Both the position numbers and the translations under genes were made by a program. Positions 1 through 10,200 of a DNA stretch of 64,000 bases are shown one piece after another; the stretch's first letter is position 1, and each line of letters opens with the position of its first letter. The notes beneath the pieces are model-generated. The model searched no databases. It worked only from the letters and a program-made list of their open reading frames with translations, and was not told the origin of the DNA. Source of the stretch: Babylonia areolata (lineage: Eukaryota; Mollusca; Gastropoda; Neogastropoda; Buccinidae); NCBI RefSeq assembly GCF_041734735.1, contig NC_134903.1, positions 11,347,294 through 11,411,293 on the forward strand, read 5' to 3'.

Positions 1-19
1 AGAAGAAGAAGAAGAAGGA

Positions 20-535
20 GTGTTGGCTTAGTGGTAATGCGAGAAAGGAAGCGAGAGAATCTGAGCGCACAGGTTCGAAACCCACACATGCCAGTTGTTT
101 TTTTTTATTTTATTTTATTTAATAATTTTAATTTTAATTTTTTTGCAACAATGCAATAGTTTTTTTTTTTCTTCTCCGCCTCCTCTAGACCTTGAGTGGT
201 CTGGACGCTAGATAAACCGATGCGCCGTGTGTAACATTCAATACGCGCACGTAGAAAAAAAAAAGAAAAAAAAAAGAAAAAAAAAAAAAAAAAAAGAAAA
301 AGATGATGAAACAACAATAACAACAACAATAACAAAAACAAACAAACAAACAAACGAAAAAAAAAACAACAACACACACACACACTCCCCCTCCCCCCCA
401 AAAAAAAACAACAACAAAAAACACGGCAACAAAGGGTTATCCCTGACAAAATTCGGTGGTAAGATACACCTTGACAGAAAAAAAACTACACTTGAAGGTA
501 GAAACAAAAAGAGAGAGAAAAAAAGGGGGAGGAGT
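20..535 (+). repeat. SINE-1 family copy, degraded
   Basis: A tRNA-like head with a B-box-like GGTTCGAA lies at 20-96. The body follows at about 172-535, with the phrases for 'ctagaccttgagtggt' and 'acggcaacaaagggtt' shared with the better copy at 1528-1945. A-rich and (AAC)n expansions at 250-420 split the body. It is called a SINE from the tRNA-like head and the many dispersed copies in this window. Confidence 0.75.
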
Positions 536-1315
536 GCTGCACTGCACTGCACTGCACTGCACTGCAATACAATGCAATACGATGTAATGCAATGTAATAT
601 AATGCAATGCAATACAAGAATGCAATGAAATACAGTACAATACAATAATACAATAAAAAACTACAATACTATAATACAATGTAATCATACAATGCAATCA
701 TATAATGCAGTGCAATACAATACAATACAATGCAATGCAATACAATGTAATGCAATACAACACAATGTAATCCAATCCAATCCAATCCAACACAATGGAA
801 TGCAATGCAATACAATGCAATACCATAAAATACAATACAATAATACAATACAACAACATAATACAATGCAATACGATGCAATACAATACAATGCAATACA
901 ATAATACAATGGAATACAAAACAACGCAATGCAATACAATGCAATACAATGTAATACAATATAATAAAACACAATACAATGCAAAACAATGCAATTTAAT
1001 ACAATACAATATAATGTAATAGAATACAATGCAATGCAATACAATGAAATACAGTGCAATGGAATACAATGCAATGCAATGCAATACAATGCATTAATCT
1101 CATGCAAAACAATACAATATAATTCAATGCAATGTAATGCAATAGCATACAATGGAATACAATACAATGCAATGCAACACAATGCAATGAATTACAACAC
1201 AAACAATGCAATGCAGTGCATTGGAATACAACACAATGCAATACAACACAGTACAACACAATGCAATGCAACGCAATACTATGCAATGTAACGCAATGCA
1301 ATGCAATACAATACT
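536..1315. repeat. Pentanucleotide (ACAAT/GCAAT)n array
   Basis: About 780 bp of imperfect ATACA/ATGCA pentamers, mostly alternating 'tgcaatacaat'. Apparent open frames in both directions are products of the 5-bp period and carry no gene signal. The array starts where a SINE-1 body breaks off. Confidence 0.95.
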
Positions 1316-1440
1316 CTTCTTCTCCTTCTTCGTTCGTGGGCTGCAACTCCCACGTTCACTCGTGTGTACACCAGTGGGCTTTTACGTGTATGACTGTTTT
1401 TACCCCGCCATGCAGGCAGCCATCCTCCGTTTTTTGAGGG
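1316..1440 (-). repeat. SINE-2 3'-body fragment inside the pentamer array
   Basis: The minus strand matches the later part of SINE-2 (crossing 'cagcccacgaacgaagaag' and 'gtaaaaacggtcata'). Pentamer repeat lies on both sides (to 1315 and again from 1443), so this fragment sits inside the array. Confidence 0.75.
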
Positions 1441-1505
1441 GTATATACAATACAATACAACACAATCAAACACAATACAATACAATACTATACAATACAA
1501 TAAAA
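1441..1505. repeat. Pentanucleotide array, continuation
   Basis: A further 60 bp of ATACA pentamers beyond the SINE-2 fragment; the same array as at 536-1315. Confidence 0.85.
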
Positions 1506-1527
1506 CGTACATATACGTGTACGTGCG

Positions 1528-1945
1528 CGTGATGGCCTAGAGGAAACGCGTCCGCCTGGGAAGCGAGAAAATCTGAGCGCGTTGGTTCGAATCACGGCTC
1601 AGTCGCCAATATTTTCTCCCCCTCCACTAGACCTTGAGTGGTGGTCTGGACGCTAGTCATTCGGATGGGACGATAAACTGAGGTCCCGTGTGCAGCATGC
1701 ACTTAGCGCACGTAAAAGAAGCCACGGCAACAAAAGGGTTGTCCCTGGTAAAATTCAGTAGAAAAATCCACTTCGATAGGAAAAAACAAGAAATACTACC
1801 GCCAGCATGGAAACTTGAAAAAAAGAAAAAAAAAAGAAAAAGAAAAAAAGGTGGAGCTCTCAGTGTAGCAACGCGCTCTCTCTTGGGAGAGCAGCCCGAA
1901 TTTCACACAGAGAAATATGTTGTGACAAAAAAGAGAAATACAAAT
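1528..1945 (+). repeat. SINE-1, near full length (tRNA-derived)
   Basis: The tRNA-like head (GATGGCCTAGAGGAAACGCG, then GGTTCGAATC) is followed by a conserved body with 'ccactagaccttgagtgg', 'acggcaacaaaagggttg' and 'gaatttcacacagagaaat', and an A-rich tail. This is the best forward copy and serves as the family reference here. The head lacks a credible mature tRNA fold, so it is not a tRNA gene. Confidence 0.85.
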
Positions 1946-2026
1946 ACAAACTGCACACACACATACGCATGCAGACATCCGACAGAACTGGTTGGAGGCC
2001 ATTCACCTATCTCTGCTGGCCACCAC

Positions 2027-2158
2027 TCTGGAATAATAATAATACTAGTAATAATGATAATAATGGTGATAATAATAGTAGTAATAATAATAATAACAAT
2101 AATGATAACAATAATAATAATAATGATAGTAGTAGTAGTTATAGTAGTAGTAATAATG
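2027..2158. repeat. (AAT)n/(GTA)n trinucleotide tract
   Basis: Imperfect AAT, GAT and GTA triplets. The tract is the tail of the minus-strand LINE end that begins at 2150. Confidence 0.9.
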
Positions 2159-2500
2159 TACATTTATATAGCGCCCTTTCTCTCTTGAGAGCTCAGGGCG
2201 CTTTACACGAAAGAAAAATATCACAAATTACAAACTGAATCATTCATGATCACTTTCTCTACCCTTTCCCACTCTTCATACACCCAAAGTGAGCTGACAT
2301 GGGTGGTTGTGGAGAACAAAGTAAAAGTAAGCTGAGGAGTATTTATAGATAGGTTTGTTTTGTTTTTTTAATATAAAAAAGATGAGTTTTTAGTGAAGAG
2401 CGAAAAGCAGAGACAGAATCAGATGCACGGATATGATGAGGAAGGTTGTTCCAGATGTGAGGAGCAGCAAAGAAGAAAGAACGTTCATCAACATAGAAAC
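2150..2500 (-). mobile_element. LINE 3' end, CR1/L2-like C-terminus
   Basis: Read on the minus strand, 2500 to about 2385 encodes ERSFFFAAPHIWNNLPHHIR followed by an F-R-S-S-L-K-T-H-L-F end. That is the typical extreme C-terminus of CR1/L2-like non-LTR polymerases. A 3' UTR follows, ending in 'gcgctatataaatgt' and the triplet tail. Only the 3' end is present, as expected for a 5'-truncated LINE insertion. Confidence 0.75.
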
Positions 2501-2689
2501 GAAAAAAAACAAAACAAAAAAAACATCAAAAAACAAAAAACAAAAACAAACAAACAAAAAAACTCAGAAAATGTGTTCTTTGGTTTTTATGTTTTTTTTC
2601 TCATTTTTTTTAATTTCCTTCAAAAAACCACCTTTTGATGTATTATTTTTCTAAATGGAGAAATGTAATCTGTGCAAGAAAAAAAAAGA

Positions 2690-2830
2690 AGAAAAAAAAA
2701 AAGAAAAAGAAAAAGAAGAAAAAAAGAAGAAAAAAAAAGAAGAAAAGAAGAAAAAAAAAGAAGAAAAAAGAAAAAAAGAAGAAAAAAAAGAAGAAAAAAG
2801 AAGAAAAAAGAAAAAAGAAAAAGAGAGAAG
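2690..2830. repeat. Purine-rich (GAAAA)n tract
   Basis: Almost pure A/G with GAAAAA and GAAGAA units. Lysine/glutamate-rich open frames here are artefacts of composition. Confidence 0.9.
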
Positions 2831-2849
2831 CTGTCCTGCATATAAAAAT

Positions 2850-3375
2850 TACCAGGGATAGCCGAGTGATTAGAACGTTGGACTTTAATAACCTGAGGGT
2901 CCCGGGTTCGAATTCTGGTCACGGCGCCTAGTGGGTTACAGGTGTGGAGATGCTGCTGTTTTTTTTTGTTTTTTTTCTTTTTCGATCTGCCATGTCAACA
3001 GATGTGCAGATCCACTCGTGCAACTGCATGTTTGGTGCATATCTGTTATGCATGTGTGGGTGTATGTGTAAATGTATGTCTTCATGTTTTACATTTATTT
3101 GCTTATTTATCATCATTGTTGTCTTATTTATTTATTATTTTTTATTATTATCATTACTACTACCTTTTTATTTAAAAAAAAAAAAAAATTACTTATTTAT
3201 TTATTTATTTATGTAAACTTATCTATTATTTATTCACCTTTTTTCTTTATTTCTCTCAAGGCCTGACTAAGCGCGTTGGGTTCCGCTGCTGGTCAGGCAT
3301 CTGCTTGGCAGATGTGGTGTAGCGTATATGGATTTGTCCGAACGCAGTGACGCCTCCTTGAGCTACTGAAACTGA
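2850..3375 (+). repeat. Composite SINE: tRNA-like head plus SINE-4 tail
   Basis: A tRNA-like head (ATAGCCGAGTGATTAGAACG, then GGTTCGAATTC) lies at 2857-2915. Next comes a segment with 'gcatgtttggtgcatatctg' shared with 7395-7500, an AT-rich TTTA tract, and the SINE-4 tail (CCTGACTAAGCGCGTTGGGT to 'gacgcctccttgagctact') at 3259-3375. Confidence 0.75.
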
Positions 3376-3620
3376 AACACTCGTGCCAGAACCAGCGTCG
3401 TGTGTATGCGCAAGCAGAAGATCAAATGCGTTCGTTAAAGATTCTGTAATCCATGTCAGCGTTCGATGGGTTCTGGAAACAAGAACATACCCAGCATGTA
3501 CAACGGAAGAAATCGGAGTATGGCTGCCTGTACAACCAGGTAAAAACGGTCATTCACGTGGAAGCTCACTTGTAATTACGAGTTGAGGTGGGAGTTGCAG
3601 CCCACGATTGCAGAAGAAGA
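3376..3620 (+). repeat. SINE-2 body fragment
   Basis: Contains 'caagcagaagatcaaat', 'gtaatccatgtcagcgttcg' and 'gtgggagttgcagcccacga', all parts of the SINE-2 body. The tRNA-like head is missing and the fragment abuts the SINE-4 tail. Confidence 0.75.
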
Positions 3621-3675
3621 TTGACTGATTGACTGAATCTTAAATGGATAAAGAATTTTTTGGCACAACGAAGGC

Positions 3676-3820
3676 CTTTTACAATCAGTTTCAGTTTCAG
3701 TTTCAGTAGCTCAAGGAGGCGTCACTGCGTTCGGACAAATCCATATACGCTACACCACATCTGCCAAGCAGATGCCTGACCAGCAGCGTAACCCAACGCG
3801 CTTAGTCAGGCCTTGAGGGG
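3676..3820 (-). repeat. SINE-4 tail, inverted relative to 3259-3375
   Basis: The reverse complement matches the SINE-4 tail at 3259-3375 almost base for base, so the two could form a hairpin with a loop of about 300 bp. Confidence 0.8.
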
Positions 3821-4097
3821 AAAAAAAAGAAAGAAAAAAAAAAGGTGAATAACAATCACTGTCCGCTTAACAGAGCAAAATATGAATATGGTACTACTAC
3901 TACTACCACTGACGACGACGATGATGATGATGATGATGATGACAAAAATAACAATGATAAGGAAAGTGTTACAAAGAAGAACATGAATACATACAAGAAG
4001 GAAAGAAGAAGGAAAACGAATGAAAGGAACTACTGGAATATCCCATTAAAAACAATAACAAGATAAAGAAAAGAACAATTAGTATAACACATGCAAC

Positions 4098-4117
4098 AGA
4101 CAGACAGACAGACAGAG

Positions 4118-4166
<49 letters not shown>
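4098..4166. repeat. (CAGA)n/(GA)n microsatellite
   Basis: Perfect CAGA, GAAA and GA runs. Confidence 0.95.
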
Positions 4167-4169
<3 letters not shown>

Positions 4170-4189
4170 AAAATCGCAATAAGAAAGAG

Positions 4190-4630
4190 CTTATGTGCAT
4201 ACATACAAATGTGCCGAAAGCTTACAGGCCAAACCGTTTCCACCCTTCACTTACAAATACACCATTATATCTGTCTTAAACACGAACCACTTCGCAGATA
4301 AAACTGTACCTGTATTCAGACTTCGAACGAAGAAAACCCCGAAAACGGAGTATGACTGCCTACATGGCTGCCGTTCTTTCTCTGTCTCCGGACCTTTCGA
4401 TTGGAATGAACTTCCTTTTTTACTTTGTCAAGTCTCCAAACTCAGCTCTTTCAAGTCTGGCCTTAAAACCCACCTCTTCCCAAAATTGCCTCCCTTGCCT
4501 GCCCTTCCTTGTCTTTAGTTTCTACAGTTTTAGAGTAATGCATGCGTGTGAATGACTGGTGCGAAAGCGCTTTGATTTGTCTCTGCACAAGATTCAGTGC
4601 TATATAAATACCATTATTATTATTTATTAT
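4190..4630 (+). mobile_element. LINE 3' end fragment, CR1/L2-like
   Basis: Encodes parts of a CR1/L2-like C-terminus: a R-R-S-F-S-V-S-G-P module near 4365, then N-E-L-P and F-K-S-G-L-K-T-H-L-F near 4460. A 3' UTR follows, ending 'tgctatataaataccatta' and (ATT)n. It is a diverged, internally rearranged relative of the better copy at 24440-24985. Confidence 0.75.
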
Positions 4631-4639
4631 TATTATTTA

Positions 4640-6148
4640 TAATATTTTCGGTAGATCTGCTATCCGTGAGTATGTTAAACAACCATGCCAGGAGTGCCTT
4701 ATGATATGCAGCTGTCTCTCATGCAGCCACTACCAGCCGCTGAGAATGATCGATCGAGTATTCAGCCTTCAGGGGAAATGATCGCTGATGACGGATACTG
4801 ATACTGTCAGACGTCAGAAAGTGAAACACTACACAGTGATAGCTTCGGGGAGAAAACCAGCTGTTTTCATGCTCATGCATCGTCCAGTTCGGAGTTGTCG
4901 CCCGCAATAGCATATTTACATCCACCTTTATGATTATTTCATCACTCTGGCTAAAAATTATTAACGAAGAATGTATGTGCTGCGGCATTCTCTATCCTTG
5001 TGACACCACACTACGGACTTTTATTATGATTATTATTTTCTTACTTAAAAAAAAAAAAAATTAAAAGACTGTGACAAACACACAAACACGTATAGCTGCC
5101 TCTTACTCGACCACCGGCCTGCCGCGGCCTTTGATCATTCAGGTTCAGGTTTAAGTTTGGGGCGATGCCAAGCATAAACACTAATATCGAATTATAAAGT
5201 GTCTATGCTTCGATGACCTTCCACACTATATACATTCCTTCTTCTGTTGGTGTCACAGCAATGCCGAACCACCCACCCCCACCCTCTTACCCCTATACCC
5301 ACTCCACAAATCTTAGTTCAGGTATTTTGTTACAAGGTCCCTCAGTCTTATGCCCACTGAGATGAGAAAAAGTAAGATTATCAGCGCTGAGTTTTGGTAC
5401 TGAAAGAATACTGCCGTTAGCCCACATGATTGTAAACACCGGTTATTTTAGGGTGTCAGCCTGACACTACCCCGTGTTTTAGTACACTAAACCCAGGATC
5501 TTGTCATGTTAAACGCCACTTTAAAATGCATGCAAATAATTTGTGGTGCATCTAACCGCCCATGTGCACTTCGTTCTGATGCAATCTTACATGTCAAGGA
5601 CACGTTCCAAGTTCAGTTCCACGCACTGGCTGATATAGATATATATATTTTTTTTAATGCACGTTCTTATCATTTCACGCTGGTATGCATACACCGAGGA
5701 AAAAAACCAAACAAAACAAAACACTTGGCTATCGACAGTTTGAAAAGAAAATTGGCCTGTGTTGGTGAACAGTTTGTAGTGTTTGTTCCCTTCTTTTTTG
5801 TCCTTGATCTAAAATGTGTGAGGGAGCAGTCCGTTACCCACACGGAAAAAATCTTTCAATTTACAACAAGTAATGATTTTTTTTGATAGACATAAAATAT
5901 TAGTAATTGCCTTTCACAACAATACATAAGTGTGGTATATCCCATACAAGATAAGGCAACAAATTTAAGTAATATGAAGAAACAGCGACATGTACAACTA
6001 AAGATTACTCCCTTCCGAAGTCCAGCACACACAGGCCAGTCGAACGAAGCCGCTCGCATGTGCTTCCTTTTGTAAGCCGCATAACTACAGTGAAACAGTT
6101 AGTTTACAGCTGCATTTTTGTTGAAACGCATTCCACCTTTCGTCAAGT
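4640..6148. other. No gene or clear element seen (upstream of galactokinase)
   Basis: Mixed-composition DNA without a convincing coding region or repeat. The last few hundred bases should include the galactokinase promoter and 5' UTR, but no TATA box or initiator stands out. The start codon context at 6149 is CAAGTATGGC. Confidence 0.5.
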
Positions 6149-6310
6149 ATGGCAGCCGAGATTCCATCGATCGAAGATCTTTTGAAGAAAGCGTCCTCTG
6201 CATTCGAGGAACGCTTCGGGAGTTCGCCCGATCTTGCGGCTTGCGGTCCAGGTCGTGTCAACCTGATCGGCGAACACACGGATTACAACGAAGGCTTCGT
6301 TTTTCCAACT
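6149..6310 (+). CDS. GALK1: Galactokinase exon 1 (start codon)
   Basis: Encodes residues 1-54 with motif 1. The donor is ACT|GTAAGT, phase 0. The ATG opens the only frame that reaches the substrate-binding motif. Confidence 0.95.
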
Positions 6311-7227
6311 GTAAGTCCGGGAGAAAAATGGTTGAACATCGGGTGTGTTCGTTCACGTACTGCTGCCAATTAAATTACTCTGCGCTTTCCCCCCACTGAA
6401 ATCTACGGCGTGTTAGCGTTTTATACAACAAGAATGAGGGGGCGTGGTGGAGGGGGTGATAATAGGGGTGGGTGAAGGGGGTGGTTGGTGAGTTTGGAAG
6501 GGTGAGAGTTAAGAAACTGCTGTGAGTAAATGAGCGAGCTGACAGACTTGCTTGTAACGCAACAACAACGAGCAGCCTACATCTAGGAAAATCGGAAATC
6601 CTCAGAAAAGTCAAAGAATACCAAAAAGAACAGGTACAAGGCCATCACACCATCGATCGCCTCAAATAAATAAAGGTAGAGAGAGGGAGCAGCCGTAAGT
6701 CTAGCATGAAAGGTAGAGCACGATGCTTTAAAAATCAAACAAATACCAGCATCATTTCCAAACCAACATTGCGCAAATTTCTTCAAAATAGAACAGAGTC
6801 TCTGTGGGCTTTTCCAAATACAATAGACTGAGCAACACACTAGATGCCACGTTCTTGGCATCAGAGATCTTTTTACACCCCTCTTGCGGCCAATCAGTGG
6901 CAGTCTTTGTGCATGTGTGTATGTGTGGGTCTGTGTGTTTGTGTGTGTGTGTGTGTGTGCGTGCGCTAGGGTGTAAGTGTACACAAGTGTCAGGAGAGTT
7001 CTGTGCACATGCGTGTGTGTGTGTGTGTGTGAGGGGGTGTGGGTGTGGGGGTGTGGGGTGGGGGGCGTTGGTAGAGGATGAGGTATGTGTGTGTATGCAT
7101 ACCTACACTGTGGGAGCAATGGAATATTGGAACGTGCGGGTGTGCATATATATATTTGTATATACGTGTGTGGGGTTGGTGGTAGGGGATATGGGCGTAT
7201 GTGTGTGTGCTTGTACAAGTAAGTATG

Positions 7228-7276
<49 letters not shown>

Positions 7277-10200
7277 CATGGAAGCTGCGATACGTAGCCT
7301 AGAAATGAGTGTGGAGGAGGGGGGTTGAGGGGGTGCAGGGTAATTGTGTGTGTGTGTGTGTATGTGTGTGTATGTGTGCTTTCATATCTGTGAAACTGCA
7401 TGTTTGGTGCATATCTGTTATGCATATGTGTGTGTATGTGTGAATGTGTGTCTGCATGTTTTACATTTATTTGCTTATTTATCATCATTGTTGTCTTTAA
7501 AAAAAAAAAAAAAAAAAAAATTATTATGTATTTATTTTTTATATTATTTTATTTTATATTATTTATTTATTTATTTATTAGTTATTATTATTTATTTATT
7601 TATTTATTTATTATTATTGATATTATTGACTTTTTTTTTTTTGTACGCTTATAGTTGACTTCATCAAGTTTTTGCGCCTTATAAATATTATTACTAGTAT
7701 TAGTAGTAGTTCTTTTTTTTTTAAATGTATTTATCTATTATTTATTTATTTATTTATTTACTTATTTCTTTTTATTTTATTTCATTTATTATTATTAATA
7801 TTATTTATTTATTTATTTTTTATATTTTTTTTTATTAAAAAAAAAAAAATTCTCAAGGCCTGACTAAGCGTGTTGGGTTACGCTGCTGGTCAGGCATCTG
7901 CTTGGCAGATCTGGTGTAGTGCATATGGATTTGTCCGAACGCAGTGACGCCTCCTTGGGCTGCTGATACTGATACTGATACTGTGAGTAAAGCAGCTAGT
8001 GAGTATGGCCACCATGGCCGCCAACTCGCTCTGATTGGATAGTATTTTTAACTTTGGGAACACCTTTTGGTTGTGGTCGGTGATCTAAATATATATCCCA
8101 GGACTGAAAAAGAAAACAGCCCCAAAACAAACGACAACTGAGGGCGGTTTGTTGGCTGGTTGCGTTTCCCGGGTATGCCGTCAAACCAAAATGGCTGCCT
8201 ATTGTTAAAAATAAAATACTATCCAATCAGAGCATGTTGTGGTCGTTCTCCGGCTGGCCGCATGTTCTCCACATGGAGAAAGAGACGGGTGCGCGGATGG
8301 GTGGGTGGGGATATACATCTTAATGCTTTTATTTCATGCATGTTTGTATGAACATTTTCCACATGATAATTCAATAATTGCTTATTTAAGTAAATCTATA
8401 AAGAGTACATATATTTTTTTCAAATTCTTTTTATTTCAGCCACAGAAGAACAAGTGCGAATATGGAACTTCAGATGCAGTGTGCTGGGTACATGTGAAAT
8501 CTGTTTGGGAGTAGGGTGTGGGGGATTATGAGTTACCGGTACTCTGTGTGTGTGTGTCTGTGTGTGTGTTTTAAATTAAAATTGTGTAGCACTGAACTAT
8601 TCAGATCAAGGTCTGAAGGTCTGAGATTTTGTATTCTTCACACACATCCTCCTCCTCTTCCTTCTTTCTTTACATTTATTTCTTGTCTTTCTGATATTCT
8701 GGTTCAGTTATTTCTTGCTTCCAGATATTGTTTGTTTTTATTTTATTTTAAAATTCCTTCTCACCTTACTCATTACTGTCCTGTACTGGCTGCAGAATTA
8801 ACCTGACAATGTCTATAGTATAAACAATAACAAGATTTATGTATTTTTTTCTGCCCCATCATCTGCACCGTTTGAGTGGCAATACTACCATACTGCTCAT
8901 TTTGAGTCACACCAGGGTTTTGTCTGCCACAATCTCAGTACAGGCATGCTAGTTCACAGAGAACTTGTATCAATGTCAGGAGGCCACATCCATCCAGGAG
9001 ACCCTGCACTACTGCGAAGTCACCAATATGGTGTTCAGTTGTGCCTGTGAAATTTGATTGAACAAGAATTTCTATTATTTTTACCAGGCATTGCCGATGG
9101 TGACCATCTTGGTGGGAAAGAAGACCGACAGCGGCACATGTCGGGTGCAGACGCTGGCTGAGGGGGTGGACGAACCAAACTACACGGAGTTCCCGTCCAA
9201 ATCGCCCACCGCTGGTACCCCCAAGTGGGCCAACTATGTGAAAGGCGTCGTTGCCAACTTCCCAGGTGGGGTTTCAGTGAAGCTTTGAGATGTAGGTCTG
9301 TTCTTGAGGTGATCCATGAGGTGCAAGTGGTAGATGGGATTTCTTTTAGTCATTTGTACTCTTAGGAGGCATGGTGGCACTGTTGGTTCGGCATTCAATT
9401 TCTGATCCAGTGTTCACCTGTGATCAGGGTTCGAGTGACCATTTTGGCATGGTGTTGGGTTCTTGGGTAAAGGCACTTTATATCCAATCCAATTTTCCTC
9501 ACTCCACCCAGGTGTGAATGGGTACCTGACCAGGTTGGTAAAGTTTCAAAAGGTGGAAGGAAAGGTTCAGGCCCCACCATCACTTGCAGGCAGAAAAAAG
9601 AAGAAGAAAAAAGGGTGGCACTGCTCTGTAGCGACGCGCTCTTCCTGGCAAGAGCATCCCTAGTTTCACACAGAGAATTCTGCTGTGATAAAAGAGTAAT
9701 GGAATAGAATTAGAATACAATACAGTGCAGTATAAATCAATACAATGCACTACAAATCAGTACAATACAATACAAATCAGTACAACTCAATACAGATCAA
9801 TACAATACAATGCATTAGAGTACAACACAGTACAACATACAACACAATACAGCACAATACAATACAGTACAATATAATAGTTTAATACAATAGAACACAA
9901 CACAACCCAATCTAATGCAACACAATATAAAATACAACACAATTCAACTCAAACTGTCCAGGAGAGGTCCCAGGCTTCGACGCCACTATTGTCAGCTCTG
10001 TGCCCCTGGGCGGGGGGGTGTCCAGCTCGGCCTCCTTGGAGGTGGCAACCTTCACCTTCCTGGAGCAGGTGACGGGCACGCAAGTGGAGCAGCTGAAGAA
10101 GGCCCTGGCCTGCCAGAAGGCGGAGCACGACTATGCCGGCATGCCCTGCGGCATCATGGACCAGTTCATCTCCGTTATGGGGCGCACGGACCACGCCTTG

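Noticed and set aside
669-1346. Several long Cys/Ile/Leu-rich or Asn/Gln-rich frames
   Set aside because: Generated by the ATACA/ATGCA pentamer array; a 5-bp period gives parallel open frames on both strands.
5506-5886. 126-codon plus-strand frame before galactokinase
   Set aside because: No recognisable domain, low-complexity ends, not conserved-looking; cannot be supported.
6583-7488. 301-codon His/Thr-rich minus-strand frame
   Set aside because: Mostly the complement of (TG)n runs.
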